Translations under genes and position numbers: made by a program | The notes under the pieces: model-generated | What the model was told of the DNA's origin: nothing | The model's input: only the letters and a program-made list of their open reading frames with translations | The model's database searches: none | In this document: piece by piece, positions 56,447 through 64,000 of the stretch | Position numbering within the stretch: the first letter of the stretch is position 1 | Layout of the letters: each line of letters opens with the position of its first letter | Assembly (NCBI GenBank): GCA_030604885.1 | Contig: JAUVUZ010000003.1 | Location: 62,001-126,000, forward strand | Source of the DNA: Alphaproteobacteria bacterium | GTDB taxonomy: Bacteria > Pseudomonadota > Alphaproteobacteria > Rhodospirillales > Rhodospirillaceae | Direction: 5' to 3' | DNA: 64,000 nucleotides

Positions 56447-57421
56447 GGCCCGCGCCACCCACAGGGTCCGGGCGGCGACGCGCTCGGGCACCAGGGCGAC
56501 CAGCCGCACCAGAAGCGCGATCGCCGCCACGCTCACCGCCAGGCGCAGCCACAGCAGCCCCCAGATTTCCGCGCCCATCAGCAGCATCAGCAGGGTGTCC
56601 TCGATCAGCGAGTGGCAGATGCCCATCAGCGACAGGGCGAAGAACACCTCGCGCGGCGACAGCGCGCCCTTGCGCACCTCCTCGAGAATCACGCCGGAGC
56701 CGTAGGAGAGGCCGAGGGTCATGCCCACCACGGTGATCGTCGAGGCGCCGCGGCCGATGCCGATCAGCCCCATCAGCGGCGCGATCGCGCGGGTGACGAG
56801 GTCGAGCAGGCCGGAGGCGCGCAGCACCTTCATCCCCAGCACCAGAACGAAGATCACGCCGGAGATCGCGAGCAGGTTGCGCGCCTCGCCCCACGCCCAG
56901 GCGGCGAGGCTCGGGTCGGGGCCGGCCGAGGGCAGGGGGATCGCCGCCGCCTCCTGATAAAGGCCGAAGCGCTGGGTGATCTGGTGGTAGATCGCCCCGC
57001 ACACCAGCGCGGTGCCGAAGCGCAGCGCGCACTGGCCGAGGAAGCGGGCGCCGCAGCGGTGGGCGATGCCGCACTCCACCGGCAGCGCGTGCGCCACCAG
57101 GATCAGCGTCGTCAGCGTCGTCACCTGCGCCACGCTGAGCGGCTCGGCGCGGTTCTGCGCCAGCTGCATCAGCACGATCAGGCCCGAATAGGTGCCGTTG
57201 AGCAGCGCCGCCGCCCACGACAGCCCGAGGTCGGCGGGCAGGCCGACGAGGCGCATCAACGGCTCCAGCGGCCGCGCCACGTGGCGCACCCAGTCCAGCT
57301 CCTGCAACACTTTGACGGCGACGATCACCGGGATCATCACCACGTAGAGATCGCGCGAGGTGCGCAGGGTCTGGGCGAAGGAATCGGCGATCGTCGCGAT
57401 CGCCCGGCGCATGAGCGTCAC
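56444..57421 (-). CDS. Nucleoside-recognition (Gate) domain membrane protein
   Basis: 325 residues, eight or so membrane segments. Two Gate-like halves, each with polar motifs in the membrane: LSWAAALLNGTYSGLIVLM (about 67-85) and VVGMTLGLSYGSGVILEEV (about 236-254), related to SpmA/SpmB and the FeoB gate region. GTG 57421 is preceded by ggaggctcc. The transported compound is unknown. Last in a run of leftward genes. Confidence 0.85.
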   Translation of the reverse strand: MTLMRRAIATIADSFAQTLRTSRDLYVVMIPVIVAVKVLQELDWVRHVARPLEPLMRLVGLPADLGLSWAAALLNGTYSGLIVLMQLAQNRAEPLSVAQVTTLTTLILVAHALPVECGIAHRCGARFLGQCALRFGTALVCGAIYHQITQRFGLYQEAAAIPLPSAGPDPSLAAWAWGEARNLLAISGVIFVLVLGMKVLRASGLLDLVTRAIAPLMGLIGIGRGASTITVVGMTLGLSYGSGVILEEVRKGALSPREVFFALSLMGICHSLIEDTLLMLLMGAEIWGLLWLRLAVSVAAIALLVRLVALVPERVAARTLWVARA

Positions 57422-57442
57422 GGAGCCTCCTCTGGGAACGGA

Positions 57443-57709
57443 TCAGCCCTGGTCGTCGGGGCGGATGTGGGCGAAACGGGTGGGCGCGCGGCGCAGCGGC
57501 CGCGGCGGCTGGAATTCGGCGGCCTCGGGGCCGTGGGCCGCCACCAGCGGCGCCTCCGCCGGAGGCTTGGGCGCGGCGAGGCCCATCTCCGCCAGCAGCT
57601 CCTCCATCGGCACGAAGCCGCCGTCGGCCTGCGGCAGGCGCGGCGGCGCGGCGGCGGCGCGCACCGTGGGGCGCGGGTGGCTGGACGCGGGGTCGAAACG
57701 CTTGGCCAT
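57443..57709 (-). CDS. Small unknown protein
   Basis: 88 residues, basic amino end MAKRFDPASSHPRP, then proline-rich; contains FVPMEELLAEMGLAAP. ATG 57709 has GGAG 6 nt upstream. 21 nt before the Gate protein gene on the same strand, so co-transcribed. No family recognised. Confidence 0.6.
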   Translation of the reverse strand: MAKRFDPASSHPRPTVRAAAAPPRLPQADGGFVPMEELLAEMGLAAPKPPAEAPLVAAHGPEAAEFQPPRPLRRAPTRFAHIRPDDQG

Positions 57710-57778
57710 GCGGAACTCCTCTGTTCGCGGCACCACCTTGGCGGGTTGCGGCGGCGGGGGCAAGCCCGCCGCCCGAAG

Positions 57779-59089
57779 TCATCGCGGCGGCAGGGCGGCG
57801 AGGGCGTCGATCAGGCCGATCCAGGCGTCGCGCAGGCCGACTCGGACGGCCCAGTCCCCCGGGTCGCGGCCGTGCAGGCGGGCGTCGGCGGTGGAGAACG
57901 GAGTCTTGGCGGCGGTGCGGGTGGCGAGCACGGCATGCCCGGCGGCGTCGGTGGCGGTCCACGCCACCGCAACCTCGGCGACGCCCGCGCCCGGGCCGGT
58001 CTTCACCAGCCGCACCTCGGCGCTCTCGATCCGCACCGCCAGCGGCGCGCCCTCGGCGGACCACACCGCCGCCAGGGGCTGGCCCTCCTGGTTCCAGCGG
58101 CGCAGGCGCGACAGCAGGTCGCCGGTGGCGGCGGCCGCCTCCAGGCGCTCCAGGCGGAAGGGCAGGCGGCGGTCGCCCGCCGCCGCCGCCATCGCCGAGG
58201 TTTCGCGGGCGGCGGCGACGATCTCGGGTGCCAGGGTGCGCAGCGCCGCCTGGGTGGCGTCGGCGATGGCGGTGTCGAGGGGGGCGAGGCCGACCTCCAG
58301 GGCGCGGTCCCGCTCCGCCTCGGCGCGCGCCTCGGCGTTGCCGCGCCACACCGGCGCGCCCCCCGGCAGCGCCAGGGCGACGCCCAGGCGCACCTCGGCG
58401 GCGGCGTGATCGGCCGAGGGCACGGGCAGGGCGGCCAGCGACAGGCTTTCGATGGCGATGTCGAAGGGCGGCGCGGCGGCGTCGGTGGGGAGTTGCACGT
58501 CGAGGGCGGCGCGCACCCGGTCGGCGAAGTCGGCGGTGCGCTCGGCGGTTTCGAGCGGCCGCGCCAGGCGCACCGCGTCGAGCCGCAGCGCCGCCTCGGG
58601 CGCGGGCGCCAGGCTGCGGTGCAGGCGCAGGGAGAAGGTTTCGAGATTGCGGGCGAAGGCGCGGTAGCGCGCCGCCCGCACCGTCGACTGGCGCAGTTCC
58701 ACCGCGTCCGCCACCGTCACCCGCGCGGAGGCGACGATGCGGTCGTTGAACACCACGCGGCCGTTGCGGTCGGCGACGCGGTAGAGAATCGCGGCGCGGC
58801 CGGTGCCGGTGCCGTCGGGCGCGGCGGCGGCGACGCTCTCCACGTCGCGCAGTTCGACCACCAGCCCCTCGGCGGCGTCGGCCCGGAACAGGCCGCCGTC
58901 GCGCAGGTGGGCGGCGGCCATGGTGCGCACCGCCTCGACCACCGCGTCGCGGCGGTCGGCGCGGGCGAAGCGCACGTCGTCGAGCTTGAGCGGCAGCGGC
59001 GGGCCGGGGAAGCGCCAGGTGTCGAACGCGGCATCGGCGTTGGCGGCGAGGCCGAGGACGGCGGCGAAGGCGAGGGAGGCAAGGCGCAT
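57779..59089 (-). CDS. Unknown exported protein
   Basis: 436 residues. Signal peptide MRLASLAFAAVLGLAANADA. The mature part is Ala/Arg-rich with repeated beta-type segments (VVFNDRIVASARVTVADAVE; FDIAIESLSLAALPVP) and no Cys pairs; I do not recognise a family. Two nucleotides after the repressor stop, on the same strand, so likely translated from the same transcript. This tie to an S24 regulator is unusual for a chromosomal exported protein. Confidence 0.72.
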   Translation of the reverse strand: MRLASLAFAAVLGLAANADAAFDTWRFPGPPLPLKLDDVRFARADRRDAVVEAVRTMAAAHLRDGGLFRADAAEGLVVELRDVESVAAAAPDGTGTGRAAILYRVADRNGRVVFNDRIVASARVTVADAVELRQSTVRAARYRAFARNLETFSLRLHRSLAPAPEAALRLDAVRLARPLETAERTADFADRVRAALDVQLPTDAAAPPFDIAIESLSLAALPVPSADHAAAEVRLGVALALPGGAPVWRGNAEARAEAERDRALEVGLAPLDTAIADATQAALRTLAPEIVAAARETSAMAAAAGDRRLPFRLERLEAAAATGDLLSRLRRWNQEGQPLAAVWSAEGAPLAVRIESAEVRLVKTGPGAGVAEVAVAWTATDAAGHAVLATRTAAKTPFSTADARLHGRDPGDWAVRVGLRDAWIGLIDALAALPPR

Positions 59090-59091
59090 GG

Positions 59092-59781
59092 TCAGATGCC
59101 GAACAGTTCGTTGAGGGTGAGGATGCGGTGGACCGCGCGCACCCGCGCGCCGTCCAGGCGGATTTCCGCCTGCGGGTTGAACTGCTCCAGCAGCAGCGCG
59201 GTGTCGGTGCGGCGGGCGAGGCGCTTGACCCAGGCCTGCACCGTGCCGTCGTCCGGGTCCACCGTCTGCACCACCACGTAGTCGCCGACCCGCGCCGGGC
59301 GGCGCTCGGAAACGTAGATCAGCTCGCCCTCCTCGAAGCGGGGCGACATGCTCGCCCCCACCACGTAGAGGGCGTAGATGTCGCGCGAGGCGCCGATGCC
59401 GGGCGGGCGGCGGACGTAGTCGATCGCCGCGGTGTCGAGCTGGAACGCGCCCCGGGCGCTGCCCGCGGCGGTGCCGAGCACCGGCACGTCGCGCGGCATC
59501 TCGGCGCGGGCGGGGGGCGTCGGCGTCTCCCACAGCCCGAACGGCGGCGGCGCGGCGGCGGGCGCGGCGGGCGCGCCCGCGTCGATCAGCCAGTCCACCG
59601 AGCATTCGAGGGCGCGGGCGAGCTTGGCGAGGCTGTCGGCGCGCGGCTTCACCGAACGCTCGCGCAGCACGTTGCGGATGGTGTCGGGGTGCAGGCCCGC
59701 GTCCACCGAGGCGGCGCGCGGCGTCTTGTCGAGGGCCTTGAGGCGCTCGCGGACGCGGCTCTTGAGGTCGTCGTTGGTCAT
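59092..59781 (-). CDS. Cro/CI-type repressor with S24 (LexA-like) domain
   Basis: 229 residues. Helix-turn-helix at about 15-60 (AASVDAGLHPDTIRNVLRER). The S24 domain (about 100-225) holds Ser in VVGASMSPRFEEGELIYVS near 143 and Lys in AWVKRLARR near 184, the self-cleavage dyad; the Ala-Gly cleavage site is likely in LGTAAGSARG near 102. Divergent from the terminase genes. Upstream lie a possible leaderless promoter and a half-site pair. It may be an SOS-inducible prophage repressor. Confidence 0.9.
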   Translation of the reverse strand: MTNDDLKSRVRERLKALDKTPRAASVDAGLHPDTIRNVLRERSVKPRADSLAKLARALECSVDWLIDAGAPAAPAAAPPPFGLWETPTPPARAEMPRDVPVLGTAAGSARGAFQLDTAAIDYVRRPPGIGASRDIYALYVVGASMSPRFEEGELIYVSERRPARVGDYVVVQTVDPDDGTVQAWVKRLARRTDTALLLEQFNPQAEIRLDGARVRAVHRILTLNELFGI

Positions 59782-59782
59782 G

Positions 59783-59798
59783 CGGGTAATTTAACCCG
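59783..59798. promoter_or_regulatory. Probable operator adjoining the repressor start codon
   Basis: cgggt-aattta-acccg inverted repeat, beginning 2 nt from the repressor ATG and overlapping its -10. Shares CGGG(T/C)AAT half sites with the palindrome at 59921. Confidence 0.55.
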
Positions 59799-59817
59799 AG
59801 ATTGTCCGCTGTGTCAC
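59789..59817 (-). promoter_or_regulatory. Candidate repressor promoter giving a leaderless transcript
   Basis: On the minus strand GTGACA, 17 nt, TTAAAT, then 7 nt to the ATG, so transcription would begin at or next to the start codon, as for lambda cI from PRM. Confidence 0.5.
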
Positions 59818-59913
59818 CGGGTTTCTGCCGCATTTCACGAAAATTGCATGAAAATCCACACGGATTTGCGGGGTTCTGCGCGCGGCGCGTGCGGCTGGTT
59901 GCCCGCACACGCC

Positions 59914-59942
59914 TTGACTGCGGGCAATTGCCCGTATATCAT
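59914..59942 (+). promoter_or_regulatory. Rightward phage-like promoter with operator
   Basis: TTGACT (59914-59919) and TATCAT (59937-59942) with 17-nt spacing. A perfect 14-bp palindrome cgggcaattgcccg (59921-59934) fills the spacer, the expected place for a repressor to block transcription. The first ORF begins at 59974. Confidence 0.72.
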
Positions 59943-59973
59943 GGCTCCCGTACCGGAAGCTGTGGGGGCGAGG

Positions 59974-60204
59974 ATGGACGGTGAGGCGTGCGGACGCGAA
60001 CGGGCGGAGCGGTTGGTGGAGCGGATTCTCGCGGCGGAGCCGCGGCGGCTGCCGCCCGATATCGCGATCTACGGCCGCGCGGTGGCGGGCATCCTCGCCG
60101 CCCAGCCGCGCGCCCGCGCCGAGGCGGCGGCGGCCCGCGCGCTCACCCTCGGCGGATTGCCGTCGCGGGCGGAAATCCTGGCGTTCTGCGCCCACTCCGA
60201 GTGA
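59974..60204 (+). CDS. Small unknown protein of the phage-like module
   Basis: 76 residues, mostly helical and charged (RAERLVERILAAEPRRLP), soluble. ATG 59974 is preceded by gggggcgagg and lies 32 nt after the -10 of the rightward promoter; ATG 59941 in frame overlaps the promoter and was not used. It precedes terminase small-subunit gene by 11 nt. No family recognised. Confidence 0.65.
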   Translation: MDGEACGRERAERLVERILAAEPRRLPPDIAIYGRAVAGILAAQPRARAEAAAARALTLGGLPSRAEILAFCAHSE

Positions 60205-60215
60205 GGACACCGAAC

Positions 60216-60611
60216 ATGACCGATCCGATTTCCCCCGCGCGCGTCGCGGTGCGGCGGCGCTTTCTCGAAATCCTTGCCGAGACCGGCAGCGTGCGCGCCG
60301 CCGCCTCCGCCTCCGGGCGGCCGCGCGGCGCGTGGCTGGCGTTGCGCGGCCGCGACCCCGGCTTCGCCCGGGCGTGGGAGGAGGCGCTCGATTCCTACGT
60401 CGAACTGCTGGAGGCGGAGGCCGACCGCCGCGCCGTGGGCGGCGAGACCGAGCCGGTGTTCTACGGCGGCAAGCAGGTGGGGGAGCGCACCCGCGCCTCC
60501 GACAGCCTGCTGATGTTCCGCCTCAAGGCGCTCCGCCCCCAGCGCTACAAGGGCGCGGCCGACGAGGCGGAGCCGCTGACGGTGACGATCCGCGACTTTT
60601 CCGGAGAGTGA
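60216..60611 (+). CDS. Putative phage terminase small subunit
   Basis: 131 residues. An amino-terminal helix-turn-helix pattern (RRFLEILAETGSVRAAASAS, then GAWLALRGRDPGFARAWEEAL) followed by LFRLKALRPQRYKG-like MFRLKALRPQRYKG near 105, typical of small terminase/DNA-recognition proteins of tailed phages. aggacaccgaac precedes ATG 60216. Two nt before the large subunit. It would recognise the packaging site. Confidence 0.78.
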   Translation: MTDPISPARVAVRRRFLEILAETGSVRAAASASGRPRGAWLALRGRDPGFARAWEEALDSYVELLEAEADRRAVGGETEPVFYGGKQVGERTRASDSLLMFRLKALRPQRYKGAADEAEPLTVTIRDFSGE

Positions 60612-60613
60612 GC

Positions 60614-61936
60614 ATGGAAATCGCGTTGCCGCACGGCTGGGAGCCGCGCGACTATCAACTGCCGTTCCTGCGGGCGATGGCGCCGCGCATGGCGGGCGGC
60701 GGCGGCCGGGCGGTGCTGGTGTGGCACCGCCGCTCGGGGAAAGACGCCACCGCGCTCAACTTCGCCGCCTGCGCCGCCCACGTGCGGCGGGGGGTCTACT
60801 GGCACATGCTGCCCACCGCCACCCAGGCGCGCAAGGCGGTGTGGGACGCGGTGGACGGCGAGGGGCGGCGGGTGCTCGACCAGGTGTTCCCGCGACCCCT
60901 GCGCGCCGCCACCAACGCCACCGAAATGAAGATCGCGCTGAAATGCGGCTCCCTGTGGCAGCTGGTGGGGTCCGACAACTTCAACGCCCTGGTGGGCGCC
61001 AACCCGGTGGGGGTGGTGTTTTCCGAATATTCGCTGGCGGATCCGGCGGCGTGGGACTACGTGCGGCCGATCCTCGCCGAGAACGGCGGCTGGGCGGTGT
61101 TCATCTTCACCCCGCGCGGCCGCAACCACGGCCACGCGCTGCTGGAGATGGCGAAGCGCAACCCGGCGTGGTTCGCCCAGGTGCTGTCGGTGGACGACAC
61201 CCGCCGCGTCGACGGCACTCCGGTGATCCCGCCCGCCGCGATCGCCGAGGACCGCGCCGCCGGCATGGCCGAGGAAGTCCTGCGGCAGGAATACTGGTGC
61301 AGCTTCGACGCCGCCCTCACCGGCAGCTATTACGGCAGGGCGCTGGAGGCGGCGCGGGCGGAGGGGCGGATCGGCGCGGTGGCGTGGGAACCGGCGCTGC
61401 CGGTGGAAACCTGGTGGGACCTCGGCATGAGCGATTCCACCGCGATCTGGTTCGCCCAGCGGCTGGGGGCCGAGGTGCGGCTGATCGACTACCTCGAGGC
61501 CTCGGGCGAGGGTCTGCCCTATTACGTCCAGGCGCTGCGGGAGAAGCCCTACGCCTACGGCCGCCACATCGCCCCCCACGACATCGAGGTGCGCGAACTC
61601 GGCACCGGCAAGAGCCGCCGCGAAACCGCGTGGAAGCTCGGCGTGCGCTTCGAGGTGGCGCCCGCGCAAAGCCTCGCCGACGGCATCGAGGCGGTGCGCG
61701 GCCTGCTGCCCCACTGCCGCTTCGACGAAACCCGCTGCGGCCGCGGCCTCGAAGCGCTGACCCAATACCGCCGCGCCTGGAACGACAAGACCCGCGACTA
61801 CATGGCCTCGCCGCTGCACGATTGGTGCAGCCACGCCGCCGATTCCTTCCGTTATGGCGCGGTGGCGCGGGGGCCGGGGCGGCTGGGGCGGGCGCCGCTC
61901 GCCGCCGAGGCGGCCTTCCGGGTGCTGCGGCCGTGA
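60614..61936 (+). CDS. Phage terminase large subunit
   Basis: 440 residues. ATPase domain: Walker A-like VLVWHRRSGKDATALNF near residue 37, acidic VVFSEYSLADPAAWDYV near 135 (Walker B) and FIFTPRGRNHGHALLE (coupling motif). The nuclease half has WWDLGMSDSTAIWF near 270 and the late acidic/His segment SPLHDWCSHAADSFRYG near 410. Full-length for the family, so the packaging motor looks intact. No portal or capsid gene follows; the next gene is a convergent pentapeptide protein 13 nt away. Confidence 0.9.
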   Translation: MEIALPHGWEPRDYQLPFLRAMAPRMAGGGGRAVLVWHRRSGKDATALNFAACAAHVRRGVYWHMLPTATQARKAVWDAVDGEGRRVLDQVFPRPLRAATNATEMKIALKCGSLWQLVGSDNFNALVGANPVGVVFSEYSLADPAAWDYVRPILAENGGWAVFIFTPRGRNHGHALLEMAKRNPAWFAQVLSVDDTRRVDGTPVIPPAAIAEDRAAGMAEEVLRQEYWCSFDAALTGSYYGRALEAARAEGRIGAVAWEPALPVETWWDLGMSDSTAIWFAQRLGAEVRLIDYLEASGEGLPYYVQALREKPYAYGRHIAPHDIEVRELGTGKSRRETAWKLGVRFEVAPAQSLADGIEAVRGLLPHCRFDETRCGRGLEALTQYRRAWNDKTRDYMASPLHDWCSHAADSFRYGAVARGPGRLGRAPLAAEAAFRVLRP

Positions 61937-61949
61937 GGGGTTAGGTACC

Positions 61950-63008
61950 CTAGTAGCCCGGTTCGGGCTTGCGCAGGGGCGGAAGGTCGAAGCCGTAGGG
62001 CAGCAGCGGCTGGTTGCGGCGCTCGGTTTCCGGATCCTCGGCGCCGCGATAGAAGGCGGAGGCCACCTGCTCCGGGTCGAGGTTGCGCACGCCGGTGAGG
62101 TCGGCGCCGGTGAGGTCGGCGCCGTCGAGCACCGCGCCCACCATTTCCGCGCCGGTCAGGGTCGCCCCCGCCAGCGACGCACCCGCCAGGTGGGCATAGG
62201 AGAAATCCGCCCCCTCGGCGTGGACCCAGGTGAGGTTGGCGTGTTCGAGGTCGGCGTTGGAGAGGTTGGCCTCGAGCATCTGCACCTTGCGCAGGTCGGC
62301 CTTCTGCAAGGTGGCCGAATCGAGGTGCGCGCCGTTCAGCAGCGCCCGCTGCAGGTTGACCCCGTCGAGCGCCGCGTAGCCGAGGGCGGCGCGGTTGAGG
62401 TTGGCGCCGCACAGGTTGGCGCCGGTGAACTCGGCGTGCTCCAGCACCGCGTCCTCGAGGATCGCGCCGGAGAAGTCGCAATCCCAGAACTTCGCCTCGC
62501 TGGCGGAGAGGCGCACCGCGCGGGCCTCGGCGAAATCCGCGTCCGCCGCCGCGGCGCGCACCAGGTTGGCGCCCTCGAGGGTGGCGCCGCGCAGGCTGGC
62601 GCCGCTGAGGTTGGCCTCGCCGAGAGCGGCGCCGGTGAGGTCGGCCCCGGCGAGCCGCGCCCGCGCCATGTGCGCGCCCTTGAGCGAGGCGCGGGCGAAG
62701 CTGGCGCCGGTCAGCTCGGCGGTTTCGAGGGCGACGCGGTCGAGGATCAGCTCGGAAAAGTCGTGGTTCTCGAGGGGCGCGCGGTTCTGCGCCAGCCATG
62801 CGAGCGCCGCCGCCTGGCCCACGTCGGCGCGCTTGCCGCGCGCGGCGCGCAGGGTCTGGCGCTTGGTCTCGGCGAGGGCGACGCGGCGCCGGGCGGAGTA
62901 CTCGCGCCAGCGGCGGCTGCCGCCGAGGGCGACGAAGGTGGCGGTCGCCACCGCGGCGAGGGCCAGGCCGCCGCCGACGATCCAACCGATTTGAGCGGTG
63001 TCGGGCAT
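61950..63008 (-). CDS. Pentapeptide-repeat membrane protein
   Basis: 352 residues. An amino-terminal membrane segment (IGWIVGGGLALAAVATATFVAL, in parts) and basic helical stretch to about 60, then from about 85 to 320 many A(D/N)LXX repeats (GADLTGAALGEANLSGASL; ANLSNADLEHANL), which form a right-handed beta helix. The anchor suggests a membrane-bound scaffold. Function of such proteins is mostly unknown. The gene converges with the terminase gene. Confidence 0.9.
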   Translation of the reverse strand: MPDTAQIGWIVGGGLALAAVATATFVALGGSRRWREYSARRRVALAETKRQTLRAARGKRADVGQAAALAWLAQNRAPLENHDFSELILDRVALETAELTGASFARASLKGAHMARARLAGADLTGAALGEANLSGASLRGATLEGANLVRAAAADADFAEARAVRLSASEAKFWDCDFSGAILEDAVLEHAEFTGANLCGANLNRAALGYAALDGVNLQRALLNGAHLDSATLQKADLRKVQMLEANLSNADLEHANLTWVHAEGADFSYAHLAGASLAGATLTGAEMVGAVLDGADLTGADLTGVRNLDPEQVASAFYRGAEDPETERRNQPLLPYGFDLPPLRKPEPGY

Positions 63009-63223
63009 CGGGAAACGCCTTTCGTCATCGGGGGTTGGGGCAGCCGGTCGGCGGGCGCCGACGGACTGCCCCGCCGGCTCTCTTTCATCTTGTATCCATG
63101 GGGCTGATTTGCAAAGGAGAAATCTGGCGCTCCGGGGCGCGCGGACCGTGTGCGCGAAGCGTTGACTTCGACCGCCGGGGGTGTTCGAGTGAGGGCACGG
63201 GAATTCCGCAACCGGGGGAAGTC

Positions 63224-64000
63224 ATGAGCACCACGCCTGCCGACACCGAAGACGCGCCGCCGCCGGAGGCGACGCCCCAGCCCCAGGCCCAGGCCCCGGC
63301 CGACGCGGCGCCCGACGCCGCGCCCGACGCGGCGCCCGAGCCGCCCCGTCCGCCGAAGCGCCGCGCCGAGCCGCTGCGCATCGAACCGGCGGCGCCCCCG
63401 GCGGTCGAGGCGGTGGAGCCGTTGCCGCCGCCGCCGCGCGGCCGCCCGTGGGCGGTGCTGGCGGGGTTGGCGGTGTCCATCGGCTGGCTGGGGTTGGTGG
63501 GGGCGTCGCTCTACCAATCCGGGATTCCCACCCTCTCCGGCGGCTCCAGCCTGATCCCGTGGGAGCTGGCGGCGTTCTCGGCGGGCGTGGCGCTGCCGGT
63601 GGCGCTGATCTGGCTGGTGGTGGCGTATCTCGATCGCGGCCGCCGCTTCGAGGCCGAGGTGGCCGAGCTGCGCTCGCTGATGCGCGAGATCGCCTATCCC
63701 TCCGGTGCCCACGAGGCGCGGGTGCGGGCGATCTCCGATTCGCTGCGCGCCCAGGCGCAGGACCTCAACGACGCCTCCCACCGCGCCGCCCAGCAGGCGG
63801 ACGCGGTGCGCACCGCGCTGCTGCGCCACACCGAGGACCTCGCCGCCGCGGGCACCCGCATCGAGACCGACACCGCCCAGGCGGTCGAGCTGTTCGGCCG
63901 CCACGTGGGCGAACTCGCGGCCACCGCCGAAACCGCCACCGAGCGCACCCGCGCCACGGCGGGCGACCTCGCCCGCGAGGCGCGGGCGCTGAAGTCGGTG
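63224..64000 (+). CDS. Membrane/coiled-coil protein, 3' truncated by window
   Basis: 259 residues visible, still open at the window edge. Amino end is Pro/Ala-rich and acidic (about 1-50, with repeated PDAA units), then two membrane segments (about 76-98 WAVLAGLAVSIGWLGLVG and 108-130 LAAFSAGVALPVALIWLVV), then a long heptad-like coiled coil (from 135: AEVAELRSLMREIAYPS...). gggggaag lies 5 nt before ATG 63224. Such layout resembles large polar or apolipoprotein-like coiled-coil membrane proteins, but no family can be fixed. Confidence 0.8.
   Translation, partial: MSTTPADTEDAPPPEATPQPQAQAPADAAPDAAPDAAPEPPRPPKRRAEPLRIEPAAPPAVEAVEPLPPPPRGRPWAVLAGLAVSIGWLGLVGASLYQSGIPTLSGGSSLIPWELAAFSAGVALPVALIWLVVAYLDRGRRFEAEVAELRSLMREIAYPSGAHEARVRAISDSLRAQAQDLNDASHRAAQQADAVRTALLRHTEDLAAAGTRIETDTAQAVELFGRHVGELAATAETATERTRATAGDLAREARALKSV

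Noticed and set aside
60614-61936. Gene transfer agent terminase
   Set aside because: Motifs (WHRRSGKDA, WWDLGMSDS) and the absence of the following GTA portal and capsid genes do not fit the conserved GTA cluster.

Overview
The window is GC-rich (about 70% by eye) chromosomal DNA of an alphaproteobacterium, most likely Rhodospirillales-like. The evidence is gene order and family type: ispB / tRNA(1)Val methyltransferase / glyQ-glyS / ppdK, then dcd / murA / hisG(short form)-hisD / UPF0262 / LMW phosphatase / infA / maf / RNase E/G-like / yacG / tRNA-Phe, plus a SAM-II riboswitch, a riboswitch class typical of alphaproteobacteria. No species can be named from the sequence alone.

Layout. 0-8.5 kb: tRNA-Pro(CGG), polyprenyl diphosphate synthase, tRNA methyltransferase, a small membrane protein, glycyl-tRNA synthetase alpha and beta, pyruvate phosphate dikinase. 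8.6-16.7 kb: a surface-polysaccharide (probably LPS core) block of five glycosyltransferases and a glutamine-dependent asparagine synthetase, then a dihydroorotase. 16.8-18.4 kb: an unknown protein, a ferritin-like DUF892 protein and tRNA-Thr(GGT). 18.5-25.9 kb: the conserved housekeeping cluster dcd to yacG. 25.9-27.2 kb: two minus-strand accessory genes. 27.4-28.3 kb: tRNA-Phe(GAA) with a decayed integrative element (0.8 kb) between an 18-bp direct repeat of the tRNA 3' end; it holds an integrase stub and one low-GC unknown gene. 28.3-30.5 kb: a TraB/GumN-like protein, a small protein and a Usp protein.

30.4-38.4 kb: a divergent catabolic unit. A GntR repressor, a carboxymuconolactone decarboxylase-like protein, a beta-hydroxyacid dehydrogenase and an alpha/beta hydrolase are read leftward. 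A complete branched-chain amino acid type ABC importer (substrate-binding protein, LivH, LivM, LivG, LivF) is read rightward. Inverted repeats of the form TTGT-N3-ACAA lie between them. 38.4-40.7 kb: a PadR regulator with a His-rich amino end and a clear promoter/operator, a nitrilase and a second ferritin-like protein. 40.8-44.5 kb: a TAXI-type TRAP transporter with a DUF1850 protein. 44.6-47.3 kb: a Pat-like acyl-CoA synthetase/acetyltransferase. 47.6-52.0 kb: a methionine ABC importer (metN, metI and three tandem metQ genes) behind a promoter, a SAM-II riboswitch and an intrinsic terminator.

52.1-56.4 kb: an overlapping signalling operon of hybrid-free sensor kinase, single-domain response regulator and REC-GGDEF-EAL protein. 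56.4-59.1 kb: a nucleoside-recognition membrane protein and two unknown proteins. 59.1-61.9 kb: a phage-like module of Cro/CI-S24 repressor, divergent promoters with palindromes, a small ORF and small and large terminase subunits, with no head or tail genes. 61.9-64 kb: a pentapeptide-repeat membrane protein and the start of a membrane/coiled-coil protein that runs off the window.

No rRNA, complete insertion sequence or CRISPR array was seen. The most notable points are the tRNA-Phe element remnant, the orphan repressor-terminase module, the riboswitch-controlled triple metQ operon and the GntR-divergent catabolic/import unit.
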